DNA of 64,000 bases from CAWBQO01 sp963790965 (GCA_963790965.1 CAWBQO010000003.1:62001-126000), one strand, 5' to 3'; positions 53,571-62,738 are shown, numbered from the stretch's first letter. Translations and numbers: made by a program. Notes: generated by a model from the letters alone, not told the origin.

Positions 53571-55065
53571 TGCGAGCGCGAAGACGTTCGAACGTCCCGC
53601 CTTTCGGAAGCTCTTGAGCTATGTCCAGGCGAACAGGCGTTCCGTAGACGAACTGCTCGTCGTGAAGTGGGACCGCTTCAGCCGAGATGCTACCGGAGCG
53701 CTCGGCATGATCCGCACGCTGGAAGGCTACGGCGTGGATGTGCAAGCCATCGAGCAGCCCATCGACCGGCACGTTCCCGAGCAGCTCATGATGCTCGCCA
53801 TCTACGTGGCCGCGCCGGAGGTGGAGAACAGGCGCCGTTCGCTCGCCACGAAGGCAGGCATGCGCCGGGCGATGAAGGAAGGACGGTGGGTAATTGCAGC
53901 GCCGATAGGCTACAAGAACAGCCGCGACGAGAGCGGGAGAGCCATTCTCGTACCCGGTCCACAGGCCGAATACGTGCGCCTGGCCTTCCAGATCGTAGCG
54001 GATAACCCGGCGCTTCCGATTGACGAGGCGATGCGGCGCACGAACCGTGAGGCCAGAAAGCAGGGACTCAAGGCCTATGCGAGCCGCACACGTTTCCACG
54101 TGCTGCTGCGCAACGAGCTCTACGCCGGGCGCATACGCATACCGGGATGGCAGCAGGAGCCCGAGGAGGTAGTCCGGGCCGTGCATGAGCCGCTCGTCTC
54201 GGAGCACCTCTTCGAGCGCGTTCAGCAGCGGTTCAACAGGCCTAAGAGTGCCGGAGGGCGCAAGTGGAAGACGATGCCTGAGCTACACATGCGGGGGCAC
54301 GTCCTGTGCGTGCACTGCGGAGAGCCGTTGACGGGCAGCGGATCGAGAGGCAACGGCGGGAGGTATTTCTACTATCACTGCCACCGGTGCAGCCGTGTTC
54401 GGGTCCGCGCGGAGGCGATGCATGAGGCGTTCCGGCGCAACTTCTGGCGGGTCCAGTTGCCGGAGGAGGTGCGGGAGCTTTACCGGCACATCGTGCGAGA
54501 CCTCAAGCAGAGTGAGGAGGAGGGATGTAAGCGGAGGAGTAGTCAGCTTACGACGCGTATAGCAGAGCTGGAGGAGAAACTCTTCTCCGTGGACGAGGCG
54601 TACATCGAGCGGCGCATCGAGGCGGACTCGTATGCACGCATGAAGGAGCGTTACGCGTCAGAGCTGCGGCAGGCGAGGGCCGAGCTAGCGGAAGCGGAGG
54701 AGATGGCGAAAGGCTTTGCCGACAAGCTGGAGTTTGCCGTCTCGTTGCTCTCGGACCTAGCCGGGATCTACGATGGAGCGCCGGTAGAGGCCCGCCGGGA
54801 GATGTTGGTTCGAATCTGGCCGGATCATCTTACGTTTGACGGCGAGAGCTTTCGAACCAAGCCGGAGAGCGACATAATCGGCCTTCTCGGGGCCGTAGGG
54901 GCCGAAAACAGAAACACCAGAAGCCTTTCAGCCTCTGGCGTCCCGTGTGGTACCGCGTACGGGATTCGTTCGCGTTCTGAGGGCGAAATGGCCCGCGTGG
55001 TACCAAATTCAGCAATATGGGCTACGCCAACTGTGCAGAAGTGGGCAGGTGTACACAGGAAATAG
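53428..55065 (+). CDS. Large serine recombinase
   Basis: A 545-residue site-specific recombinase. The resolvase domain (1-150) has IYSRVSTDEQ with the nucleophilic Ser12 and WDRFSRDATG. The Recombinase domain (about 155-270) follows with APIGYKNSRDES and LLRNELYAGRI. A zinc ribbon (C294, C297, C318, C321) precedes a coiled coil (about 365-440, e.g. LTTRIAELEEKLFSVDEAYI). All are typical of phage and ICE integrases of the serine class. The frame is intact, unlike the tyrosine integrase of element 2. Such enzymes usually have attP beside the gene; I could not identify it. Confidence 0.92.
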   Translation: MSKRAVIYSRVSTDEQADRGYSLRDQEARLREYCRRSGITVAEHFQDDASAKTFERPAFRKLLSYVQANRRSVDELLVVKWDRFSRDATGALGMIRTLEGYGVDVQAIEQPIDRHVPEQLMMLAIYVAAPEVENRRRSLATKAGMRRAMKEGRWVIAAPIGYKNSRDESGRAILVPGPQAEYVRLAFQIVADNPALPIDEAMRRTNREARKQGLKAYASRTRFHVLLRNELYAGRIRIPGWQQEPEEVVRAVHEPLVSEHLFERVQQRFNRPKSAGGRKWKTMPELHMRGHVLCVHCGEPLTGSGSRGNGGRYFYYHCHRCSRVRVRAEAMHEAFRRNFWRVQLPEEVRELYRHIVRDLKQSEEEGCKRRSSQLTTRIAELEEKLFSVDEAYIERRIEADSYARMKERYASELRQARAELAEAEEMAKGFADKLEFAVSLLSDLAGIYDGAPVEARREMLVRIWPDHLTFDGESFRTKPESDIIGLLGAVGAENRNTRSLSASGVPCGTAYGIRSRSEGEMARVVPNSAIWATPTVQKWAGVHRK

Positions 55066-55146
55066 GGAAATCATAGGGAAAGGACGAAGTCCGCGGAGCT
55101 CATACTGGAGGGATGGCGGAGCGAGCGGAAGGTTTGCCCTCGATCC

Positions 55147-55992
55147 TTATCGAATGGAGCCCTCCAAACTGCTGGAACGAACTATACCGTTCTTCGAGTA
55201 CTTGTCCACCAGTGCCCCCACTATCAGTTTGTCTCCATGTGAGGCGCGAGGCCCTGTCGTTACAATAATACTGTCAAGTCGTAGTGGATCTACGGGTAGA
55301 TCAATGTAGTCCATGTTTGGACCCCGGCCGTTTAATAGTGAAGAGACCACCTGGCTGCTGAACCGTTGTGACCATTCATCATTATTAAAACCGCCTGGCG
55401 GAATCTTGAGTGACGGAAATGCCAGAAGGACATAACGGAGTTCATTCTGAAAACGCCAGTCAGAGGACTTGTATTTTGCTAAGTCCTGCAATCTGCTTAT
55501 GTTGATACTTGGATCGTTTGCCCCTGCGCTGATAGCGACCACGCCATCATAAACGCTTTGCAAGTCATCCAAGTACTCAACTTCCTTTTCGAAGAATTCG
55601 TTTCGAACGAGAAATGGAGGTAGTATGCAGTAGTCGTCAGAGAATATTCGATGGCTTTCTATAGGGACAAGTGCGGAGCCGATTGTTTGTATTCCTAGGT
55701 CTGGATCCAGAATCATTGGTTGGTAATGGAAGAACCTGCGAGGCATACTTATTCGTACTCCACGCATTTCTCTAGTGTACATATGCCACTGAGGAATGCT
55801 CTCACGACCTTCGTAAGTCCAGCAGTTGACAAACAGAAACTGAGCGAGGTTGATTTGTCCGAACAGTTTTGATTCGCTTACATCGTCAACCTTATCCAGA
55901 CGGCTGAAGCGTACAGTGCGATGCTCGAGTATCAACGCAAGTGTCTCGATCTCTGTATAATGGTGAATGAGAGTAGTATCTGCTAGTGCCAT
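55147..55992 (-). CDS. DUF2971-family protein
   Basis: A 281-residue protein that opens with LIHHYTEIETLALILEHRTV and RFSRLDKVDDVSESKL, the recognisable start of DUF2971. It continues with CWTYEGRESIPQWHMYTREM (CW-E-...-W), also typical. DUF2971 proteins are common in accessory and defence-rich regions; their activity is unproven. The gene reads against the two modules and sits between them, with a less GC-rich composition. Confidence 0.75.
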   Translation of the reverse strand: MALADTTLIHHYTEIETLALILEHRTVRFSRLDKVDDVSESKLFGQINLAQFLFVNCWTYEGRESIPQWHMYTREMRGVRISMPRRFFHYQPMILDPDLGIQTIGSALVPIESHRIFSDDYCILPPFLVRNEFFEKEVEYLDDLQSVYDGVVAISAGANDPSINISRLQDLAKYKSSDWRFQNELRYVLLAFPSLKIPPGGFNNDEWSQRFSSQVVSSLLNGRGPNMDYIDLPVDPLRLDSIIVTTGPRASHGDKLIVGALVDKYSKNGIVRSSSLEGSIR

Positions 55993-56393
55993 CTGGTAAG
56001 AACGTATACCGTTTCTTAGGTGAGTGACGATGACGAATGCGGATCGGCAGGACTGCTATGCAACAAAGCGTGAGGACCAGTGCATTATTGTTGGCCGCTC
56101 CTTCTGTTGGGCGCAGACAATCATTTAGATTTCGTATCGATTCATGGCTAGTATCCGACGGAGCACAACGTGAACCTTCCCGTCGCATCTGTGCCGTAAT
56201 CAGGCGGATCCACGTGAACTCAAAATCTGCGTACGCAAACAGCGTGCCGTCGCGCTGCTGGACCGGCGGCTCCCCAAATGGCCGGCAACACGCCTTGGGA
56301 GTGACTGTATCGGGCGGGAAGGAGTGGACTCGGTCGAGAGCCCGCGAAGTGGTGCTTAGAGGGGGGCTCGTGTAACTGAATCGTTCACCTCAC
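55993..56393. other. Gap between DUF2971 gene and element 2
   Basis: About 400 nt with no convincing gene. It should contain the DUF2971 promoter and perhaps an end of element 2, but no repeat matching the downstream side was found by eye. Confidence 0.4.
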
Positions 56394-56457
56394 GCAGGGT
56401 GTGAGTAAAAGTTTACCCACCCTGCTTGACTTGTGAATCGTATTACCCATATATTTG
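56394..56457 (+). promoter_or_regulatory. Nested operator and Bacteroidetes-type promoter of element 2
   Basis: Outer arms GCAGGGTG (56394) and CACCCTGC (56418-56425) enclose the inner palindrome GTAAA-AG-TTTAC. TTGAC follows at 56426, and TATATTTG at 56450-56457, matching the Bacteroidetes pattern TTG-N21-TAnnTTTG. The RHH start is 28 nt downstream. The operator overlaps the upstream promoter edge. Confidence 0.65.
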
Positions 56458-56485
56458 CGCCTACTCACAAACATGGGTAACGAAG

Positions 56486-56851
56486 ATGCGAAGGGTCAAC
56501 TTCTACATGCCGGACGAACTGTACGACTGGTTCGAGCGGCGCAGCGAGCAGCAGAACGTGTCAGTCGCTGAGCTTCTGCGCCGGGCGTCTCAGTATTGGA
56601 TGGAGATCAAGTCTCATCCGATCGAGCAACTGCTTGAGGCGGAGGACCCGGACGCAGTCCTCCAGGGGGTCAACGCCGCGAGGAAGCCGTTTGGTGTCGA
56701 GTTGCGCGAGAAGCTGGACCGCATCGAGTACCTGCTCAAGAAGAACACCCCGCAGGAGGTGTGGGACGAGATCGAGCGGGAAGGCAGGGAGTGGGTGGCT
56801 ACCGGTGCGCTGCCGACCGTTCGCAAAACGCCCATGGAAGAGAGGGAATAA
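56486..56851 (+). CDS. Ribbon-helix-helix regulator (CopG-like), element 2
   Basis: A 121-residue protein with RHH segment MRRVNFYMPDELYDWFERRS and NVSVAELLRRASQYWMEIK, clearly related to the regulator at 50702. The ATG at 56486 starts right at the beta strand; the open frame upstream runs through the promoter. The C-terminal extension differs from element 1. Probably binds the operator at 56394-56425. Confidence 0.78.
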   Translation: MRRVNFYMPDELYDWFERRSEQQNVSVAELLRRASQYWMEIKSHPIEQLLEAEDPDAVLQGVNAARKPFGVELREKLDRIEYLLKKNTPQEVWDEIEREGREWVATGALPTVRKTPMEERE

Positions 56852-56855
56852 AGAA

Positions 56856-56883
56856 AGGCCCTGCTGTTGGCGCAGCAAGGCCT
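56856..56883 (+). terminator. Terminator-like hairpin after element 2 RHH gene
   Basis: AGGCCCTGCTG and CAGCAAGGCCT, loop TTGGCG, starting five bases after the RHH stop. Same arms as at 51075-51102, including the same internal mismatch. Confidence 0.6.
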
Positions 56884-56946
56884 TTGATCCATTAACCGGC
56901 ACCTACGACGCTTGCAGGCAGGTGGGTGCCACAAATCACAGATCAA

Positions 56947-58336
56947 GTGAACAAACTACAACAATCCGGCGCGGTTTCGATGCCGGAAGCTGGGGGCGTA
57001 CACGCTTCCGCAGAACACATACCGCCGCAGGCGGCTTCACCCCCATCTGATAACATGGGGGTGAATAATGCCACGCCGCTGGCAGGTAAGGGCTACGGGT
57101 TGCAGGAGGTAAGGCGCTGTGGGACGCCGGAAGAGTACTTCTACCGACTGGCTCTTGATACGCTACAGGTCACGCTGAAGGGAGTATGGCGCAATCGTGA
57201 TGGGGCCGTAAGCCTCCTGGAAAAGCGCCGCGCCGCTGAGGCACACAAGGCCGTAGGATTCGGCAAAGCCTTCGTGGAGGCGCCGGACGGGCGCAGGCTG
57301 ACCGTCTTTCCGCATGGCGGTAGACCCTCGTACCAGGTCCTCATGCGCGATGGTGACGGGCTGGAGGTGCGTGCGCTGCCGCACGGTAAGATGCCCTCCT
57401 TCATCATTCGCTACGGCGCGAGGGACTGCGTCGAGAACACGATTGCAGAGCTGGAGCAGTGGGGCGTCGAGTTTGCCGCCTCCCTCGGCTTCGAGGTCGA
57501 GAAGACGCAGCTATCCGAAGCGCATATCCGCTGCGATACGCCCGTTCCGTTCGTCGAGGCGGATCAAGAAGCTAATGCGGGGGCTGAGTACCCGTAACGG
57601 ACGCTTCAACGCGCACATCAATCAGGGAGTCCTCTCCGGAATTGATAACCTCGGTGGCAAGAAGCACATCAAGTTTTGCATCTATGACAAGCGTCTGGAG
57701 CAGTCGCAGAAAGAAGCGGTCTTGTGGCCGGCCATCTGGAGGAGCTACGGCATACCGGCGGATTCTCCGATCTGGCGCGTAGAGGCGCGCTGGGACCGGA
57801 AGGCGCTGACCTACTTCGGTCTCGATGCACTCTCGGATCTGCATGATGGTTCGATACGTGGGCTGTGGCACTTCTTCGCGACGCGCTACCTCATCTTTGT
57901 CAGCGATGCCGACAAGCGTACCGACAGGAACACGCCCTCTCCAAGCTGGGCGCGCATGCAGGCGTGCGGCGAGATGATGGAGCGCCATCCGGTGCGGGCA
58001 AAGGTGCAGGTCACGGCCACGCAGTTGATCAAGCAGGCGACGGGGTGCATAGCCAAGGCCATGGCTGTGGCCGGTCTCGGCCATGCGCAAGCGGAGATGG
58101 CGGACGTGATCCAGCAGGCAATGCTCGTCGGTGAGGAGCGCTTTAAAGAGCAGCGCATGAGCTACATCCGCCTCTTCCTGCAGAACATCCTGGAGCGCTA
58201 CCCGGACGAGGCGTTTGCTTCCGCGCGCGCGGTGAAGGGGGAGATCGAATCGCTCATTGATCGGGCGCTGGACAGAAAGGCGCTCGCCCTGCCCTTTGGT
58301 AAGGACACGCTTAACCCTGCCGGAGGTGCGCAATGA
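56947..58336 (+). pseudogene. Rep_trans-like replication initiator, element 2 (frameshifted)
   Basis: Counterpart of the gene at 51165. The first frame has YFYRLALDTLQVTLKG, SFIIRYGARDCVENTIAELE and AHIRCDTPVPFVEAD. The continuation, from KKLMRGLSTRNGRFNAH through KFCIYDKRLEQSQK and WRVEARWDRKALTYFG, is in another frame. The shift is at about 57565, one extra base, and the first frame stops at 57597. The GTG at 56947 aligns exactly with the element 1 start; GTG 56926 and ATG 56980 are alternatives. The end overlaps the next gene (ATGA). Restored length is about 462 residues. Confidence 0.7.
56965..57063 (+). promoter_or_regulatory. Three-hairpin array at the 5' end of element 2 rep
   Basis: TCCGGC/GCCGGA (56965-56987), CCGCC/GGCGG (57022-57034) and CACCCCCAT/ATGGGGGTG with 8-nt loop CTGATAAC (57038-57063). 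The first stem begins 18 nt after the rep start, exactly as in element 1. The loop end TAAC is conserved. Confidence 0.6.
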
Positions 58337-58662
58337 GCTACAAGCCGAAAGCCCCCAAGAGAAAGAAAAGGGAAGTGTACCACATGCCGCGCTCGGTGGC
58401 GCAGTGCGCCGTCTTCAGTGGCGAAGTCTTCATCGTCGGCCGTCCGACAGTTGATGAAGTGTGCTGCGTGCCGGATCTGTTGGACGGCTTCGCCCGGATG
58501 TGCTTTACTGCATGCCACTACGCGATTGTTGAGTTCACGGGAGAAAAGTGCCGCATCAGCTTTGTGGACGTGCGCGAAGTCCACGCGAAACTGCAAGAAG
58601 TAGGCGGCTCAATGGAAGAGGCTATCTGGCGCCTCCGGCAGCGCGAACGAGGTGCAGCATGA
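58333..58662 (+). CDS. Uncharacterised protein of element 2
   Basis: A 109-residue protein with a very basic start (MSYKPKAPKRKKREVYHMPR) and a beta-rich body (VAQCAVFSGEVFIVGRPTVD, HYAIVEFTGEKCRISFVDVR). It is coupled to rep and to the next gene by ATGA overlaps. The basic tail hints at nucleic-acid binding, but no family is recognised. It takes the place of the 216-residue protein of element 1. Confidence 0.6.
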   Translation: MSYKPKAPKRKKREVYHMPRSVAQCAVFSGEVFIVGRPTVDEVCCVPDLLDGFARMCFTACHYAIVEFTGEKCRISFVDVREVHAKLQEVGGSMEEAIWRLRQRERGAA

Positions 58663-59012
58663 TGATCGACGTAATCCGCGCAACGCGGCCGACCTGGTCG
58701 GAAGCTGCGGCCGCACAAATCTCCCGGCTCGTTGAGCAGGTGGAGCATCTGACGGCCATGGTGCAGGAGATGCACGCCCGCGAACGTGCTAAGCCTGAGA
58801 TCGACGCGAGAGCGCGCTACCATCTCGATGATGCGGCGACGTTTCTTGACGTGAGCGCGAGCACGCTCAAGCGCCGAGCAGCCATGCACCGGCTCGTCAT
58901 CCTCTACGACGGCAAGACGCCCTACGTCATGGGCGCTGAGCTCCTTCGCTACGCACGCGAGGGGGCGCAGCGTCGCCGGGGGAAGAGAGGCCGCCGCGAG
59001 GAGCAGGAGTAA
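58659..59012 (+). CDS. Excisionase-like helix-turn-helix protein
   Basis: A 117-residue protein. After an N-terminal coiled coil (AAAAQISRLVEQVEHLTAMV) it has the MerR-like/excisionase DNA-binding segment YHLDDAATFLDVSASTLKRR with VILYDGKTPYVMGAELLRYA, and a basic tail (RRRGKRGRREEQE). This is the HTH_17 pattern of recombination directionality factors. Just upstream of the integrase, it likely controls excision. Confidence 0.72.
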   Translation: MMIDVIRATRPTWSEAAAAQISRLVEQVEHLTAMVQEMHARERAKPEIDARARYHLDDAATFLDVSASTLKRRAAMHRLVILYDGKTPYVMGAELLRYAREGAQRRRGKRGRREEQE

Positions 59013-59035
59013 CGCAGTAACCCAGCGAAAACAAG

Positions 59036-60209
59036 ATGGGACGTGTAATAGATATCAGCGGGCGTAGCTTCTATGAGCCGCGCCTGAGATGGAAGAACGG
59101 CAGGGCCTTTATCCGCTTCTATGACCCGAATAGGAAGCCGCTACAGAAAGACTACGCCCTCCACACGGGCGACAAAGCTGCCGCCGACCAGCTGTACCAG
59201 CAGCGCCGGTTCGAGTACCTGAACGGGTTGCTTGATCCGTGGGCGCAGAAGCGGCAGGACGGCGTCACGCTCGGAGAAGCTGTGGCGCAGTACCTGAAGG
59301 CGCAAGAGGTGCGGCCTTCTACGCTCAAGTGCAAGCGCGTGCGCCTGGAGCCCTTCACCCGGAGGAATCCAGGCATGCTCGTCTCGGGCATCACGGCCGA
59401 CGTCGTACGGGCGTACTGCTACCGCTCCAAGCTCAAGACGGGTACGCAGCAGCGCTACCTGCACGAGATGCGGCAGTTCATCGACTACTGCCGGGAGCAG
59501 GGTTGGATCACAGAGAACCCGGCGGCAGAGGTGCAGAAGAAGACTCCGAAGCGGAAGAAGCGGCAGAACCGGGAGCTTACGGAATACCTCGCGCCTGATG
59601 AGGTTCGACGCATCCTCTCGGCCATTGAGTATGAGCTTGAGACGAACCCGAACCGCGCCGGTCGCCGCGTGCTGCTGGACGTCATACTCTTTGCCGTCGC
59701 AACCGGGCTGCGCCTGAACGAGATCTGCAATATCATCTGGGAGAACGTGCGCCTCTTTGAGCCTCCTAAGCGGGTGCGCTCGGGCGCTGTGCTTTACGGC
59801 TGGATCGGCATCAAGAGCGAAGAAGGGGCGCTGACGAAAACGGGGCGACGAGGACCGCGTTCCGGTCGTGCCGCAAGCGTACGAACTCCTGCTCAGGCTG
59901 CGGGAGAAGCGGGGCGCGAGCGGCTACGTCTTTGAGTCCTCGCGCAAAGGCAGTAAGCTCTCCGACTGGTGGGTGAGCAACCGATTCCGGGAGTACCGGC
60001 GCATGGCGAAGATCCGCGACGAGATCCACTTCCACAGCCTTCGGCATACGTGCGCCTCCTGGCTGGCTGAGGCAGGCGTAGACCTGAAGGTGATCCAGGA
60101 AGTGCTGCGGCATTCGAACATCCGTCAGACGATGCGCTATGCTCACCTCGTTCCGGAAGCCATCGCAAACAAAATGGTCGGTGCGTTCGAGCAGATCCAG
60201 ATTGGCTGA
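59036..60209 (+). pseudogene. Tyrosine recombinase/integrase, element 2 (frameshifted)
   Basis: The first frame (to 59935) holds the N-terminal SAM-like domain (GVTLGEAVAQYLKAQEVRPS) and the catalytic Arg region FAVATGLRLNEICNIIWENV. After KSEEGALTKTG the homology moves to the next frame: DEDRVPVVPQAYELLLRL, FHSLRHTCASWLAEAG (HxxR) and VLRHSNIRQTMRYAHL with the nucleophile Tyr. The shift is one extra G in the GGGG run at 59842-59845. Repairing it gives a 390-residue integrase. Either a true mutation or a homopolymer sequencing error. Confidence 0.82.
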
Positions 60210-60495
60210 CGCCCAGCGCGTGCCGGTGCCCTCCATTACCTTTCCTACGGGTTTCTCTAGGCTTCACTCTCCGCGCAGACGCTCCAGGACCTGCACACGC
60301 GTTCAGGGATACGGCAGCCCGACGATAGATCAGCGTTGCCTGGGTAGGGTCTCCCATGTTACCGTCCTTCTGCTCGCCCGCGGAGGGCAGCGTAGTGTCC
60401 GTGTAAGGCAAGGAAGCACCACCGCCCGAACGAAGCAAAACCGTGGAGCCCTGCGTCGGCGTGCGGCAGCGGCTTACTCAGATCGTTGGCGCTTA
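60210..60495. other. Gap after element 2 integrase
   Basis: 286 nt with no gene I can support. A right attachment site for the integrase would be expected here, but no matching repeat was found. Confidence 0.4.
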
Positions 60496-61251
60496 CTACT
60501 TCAGTTTAGCGGCCAATGCGCTGTCAGAACCCTCTCGGACGAAGTAGAGGACGAGCCAAGCTCTGGCTGGAAGGACATCATCGAGGAAACCGTTATCACC
60601 TGCTTCTCCCCACGCGGAGATCCAGTCATCTTCGATCACGTACTTCTGGAGTAAGGGCTCGACTCCATTTGGATCATTAGGAGCACTAGGTGGGCCAACG
60701 TCGCAGGACAGCCAATCCCACAACCACCGAGTCAAGCAAGTCCATCCCGTAGTATCAAAGCGCTGTCTTTGCTGCCCGGATGAATAGGTGCGTCGAAGAG
60801 CGGCTACGGGATGGAGGCGTATGCCCGTACGGCCTTCGTCGGCATACATGACGAAGCTTCTATCCTCGATAACAGCGCTGGCCGCAGCTTGGTTAAGTTG
60901 GCGTATCTCTAGGTCAGCCTTGAAATCCGTTCCCTTCTTGAACTGAAGCAGCGCTGTTTTAATGAAGCTCAGATCGTCGATTACTACGGTTACGCCCAAA
61001 TCGGAGCCGTAGAGGTCTGTTTGCTTAGGGCCCTGCCTATGAAGCATGGCGAGCTGGCTAACCACGCGAACACGTTCTGCGGCTCCGACATCGCATCCCC
61101 GCCGATTACGACTCAGTCTCTCTGTCACTCGATTCATCAGGGCAACCTCATCGGCAGGCCGCCCGTTGAGCCAGCCCCGGAGTGCCGTAGTTATTTCCGT
61201 CAGGGCGATAGTCGCCAACTTGTCGAAATCAAGGTTAGCAGGTATTGGCAT
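60496..61251 (-). CDS. Uncharacterised protein, possible PD-(D/E)XK-type nuclease
   Basis: A 251-residue protein from the ATG at 61251. It contains TDLYGSDLGVTVVI (D84) and, about 20 residues on, FIKTALLQFKKG (Q103-F-K105-K106). This Asp-strand-QxKK layout resembles the core of PD-(D/E)XK nucleases found in restriction and defence proteins. The N-terminal part is helical (LDFDKLATIALTEITTALRG). No further domain is recognised. The nuclease idea is a motif-level inference. Confidence 0.55.
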   Translation of the reverse strand: MPIPANLDFDKLATIALTEITTALRGWLNGRPADEVALMNRVTERLSRNRRGCDVGAAERVRVVSQLAMLHRQGPKQTDLYGSDLGVTVVIDDLSFIKTALLQFKKGTDFKADLEIRQLNQAAASAVIEDRSFVMYADEGRTGIRLHPVAALRRTYSSGQQRQRFDTTGWTCLTRWLWDWLSCDVGPPSAPNDPNGVEPLLQKYVIEDDWISAWGEAGDNGFLDDVLPARAWLVLYFVREGSDSALAAKLK

Positions 61252-61794
61252 TGACGAGGGACATCGGAGTGATCTGTATGAAGGTCTGCGCGCAGCCGAC
61301 GCAGGGCATACGAGAGAGTTTCGCACAGTTTAGCACTTGCGCCGCCGCGAAGCAATGCCGCTGCGGAAATTGCCGATCAGACCTCCGCAGGCAAGAGCTG
61401 CTGCTCGGCACCTCTTCAGGAGGTGTAACCCATGCTGTCGTTCGCCACGTATCTACCTGATTAAGTGCAACACTTCCGCATAGCATACAGCGCCTTGCAG
61501 GCGCCAACGCTTGAAAAGGCAGGTACTTACCTGGTTGGCAGACGTGCGCAAATGCGTATCCCTTCCGCTTAGCGCGTACGATACAGCAGCCGACGTGCAG
61601 GCGCTGGCAGCCATACCGCTGCGTACTGAGAAGATTAGCTTTAGACTAAGACAGACCCTCGCCCGAGGAGAGCCTACTCCATCCCATCTATGTGGTGTCC
61701 GCGGAGCGGACTGCGCGGTGCGGTGGGTCAATCCCTGCGGAGCACCGCGCAAGCTAGCTGTATATATCGCGAGGAGGCCCGCTACTTAGAAGGG
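61252..61794. other. Gap between cargo genes
   Basis: About 540 nt without a credible gene. Only a small inverted pair GCGCC-TTGCA-GGCGC near 61488-61502 stands out. Short open frames here lack any coding character. Confidence 0.4.
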
Positions 61795-62685
61795 CTACTG
61801 TGATCGGTCTGCCTGCACAAGGCGACCGTGCTCTTCAACGAGATAGCTGATGTAGCTCCGGATAAGATTGCAGAAGAGCCGTGCCTCATTGATGTTTAAG
61901 TCGGCTGTACCGCTCAGGTCGGCTCCATGTCGCACGCCACCGCCGGTAGGAGAGGACAAGTAGCCGTGAAGTCCAATGATCCAGTCCAGGACACGTTCGA
62001 GAGTGGTTCCCCTGAAGACGCGCCGGAGATCCTTTACTATGGTGACGAAGTATTTGCCAGCTATCGCACCCTCGGGGGCCTCCAGGCCCCTGTATGCTGT
62101 CGATACCGACTCCAGCAACCAGAGGGCCTCTTGAACAGCCTCTCTCCCACGGCGCTCGCGAAGGAGGTCTTCTGATCGTCTGGTACTCTCTTGGTAACGC
62201 CGTCGAGCCTGCTCAGCGAGACTCTCCGGCGGTGGGGCCACCGGAACCACTTCGTGTTTCTCCTCGCGGAGGAGGAGGCGGGGAGGGTCGATCCAGTAGC
62301 CAATCTGATGGTTTTCCGCAATCAGATTGAGGTCTTCCTCATCCGGAAGAGGTGAACTCCCAAGATCGACGTGTACTTCACGCAGGTGTGCTAGCGCGTC
62401 CCATATAGCCTCAATGAACACTGGCGGTTTTGTAGACGCCTCTTCCATGAGTTTCAAGAGGTCAGTCTCAGCCCATTCTGCACTCGAGCTTGAACAGTAT
62501 GGCTCACCGATTGCATCCGCAATGGTATGCTTGAACACTTCGAGGACCTGCTTAGAATCTCTTCCGGCGGTACACCTGCGTGCCAAGCGCATGTAATCGG
62601 TTAGCGCCGCAGGTGGAATATGAGAGTTGAGGAACTTCCCATCCGCAGGAGAGCTGCGTCGCCAGTTGTGCTCAAAGCGAAGCAT
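61795..62685 (-). CDS. Abortive-infection-like protein
   Basis: A 296-residue protein from the ATG at 62685 (MLRFEHNWRR); the frame is open further, through direct repeat copy 2. Its C-terminal 110 residues (RVLDWIIGLHGYLSSP, GGVRHGADLSGTADLNINEA, RLFCNLIRSYISYLVEEHG) resemble the Abi C-terminal/HEPN-type helical domain, with R-H in VRHG. The middle is charged and coiled-coil-like (LAEQARRRYQESTRRSEDLL). Toxin or phage-defence function is inferred, not shown. Confidence 0.55.
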   Translation of the reverse strand: MLRFEHNWRRSSPADGKFLNSHIPPAALTDYMRLARRCTAGRDSKQVLEVFKHTIADAIGEPYCSSSSAEWAETDLLKLMEEASTKPPVFIEAIWDALAHLREVHVDLGSSPLPDEEDLNLIAENHQIGYWIDPPRLLLREEKHEVVPVAPPPESLAEQARRRYQESTRRSEDLLRERRGREAVQEALWLLESVSTAYRGLEAPEGAIAGKYFVTIVKDLRRVFRGTTLERVLDWIIGLHGYLSSPTGGGVRHGADLSGTADLNINEARLFCNLIRSYISYLVEEHGRLVQADRSQ

Positions 62686-62738
62686 GCCAGAGATGTTGTT
62701 AGGGAAGCTGTAGGGAAACGAGCATCCAGTTATAAGAA

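Larger units (their letters stand above)
50640..55065 (+). mobile_element. Rep/serine-recombinase mobile module (element 1)
   Basis: A + strand unit: operator with TTGACA, RHH regulator, terminator-like hairpin, Rep_trans-like initiator with embedded hairpins, unknown 216-residue protein, small ORF, large serine recombinase. Gene order and the first half are homologous to element 2 (56394-60209). Attachment sites could not be determined. The outer ends are therefore approximate. Confidence 0.65.
56394..60209 (+). mobile_element. Rep/tyrosine-integrase mobile module (element 2)
   Basis: Operator and promoter, RHH regulator, terminator-like hairpin, Rep_trans-like initiator with embedded hairpins, 109-residue unknown protein, excisionase-like HTH protein, tyrosine integrase. 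The RHH-rep half is homologous to element 1; the recombination half is unrelated. Both rep and integrase are frameshifted, so the module is probably not autonomous. Confidence 0.65.
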
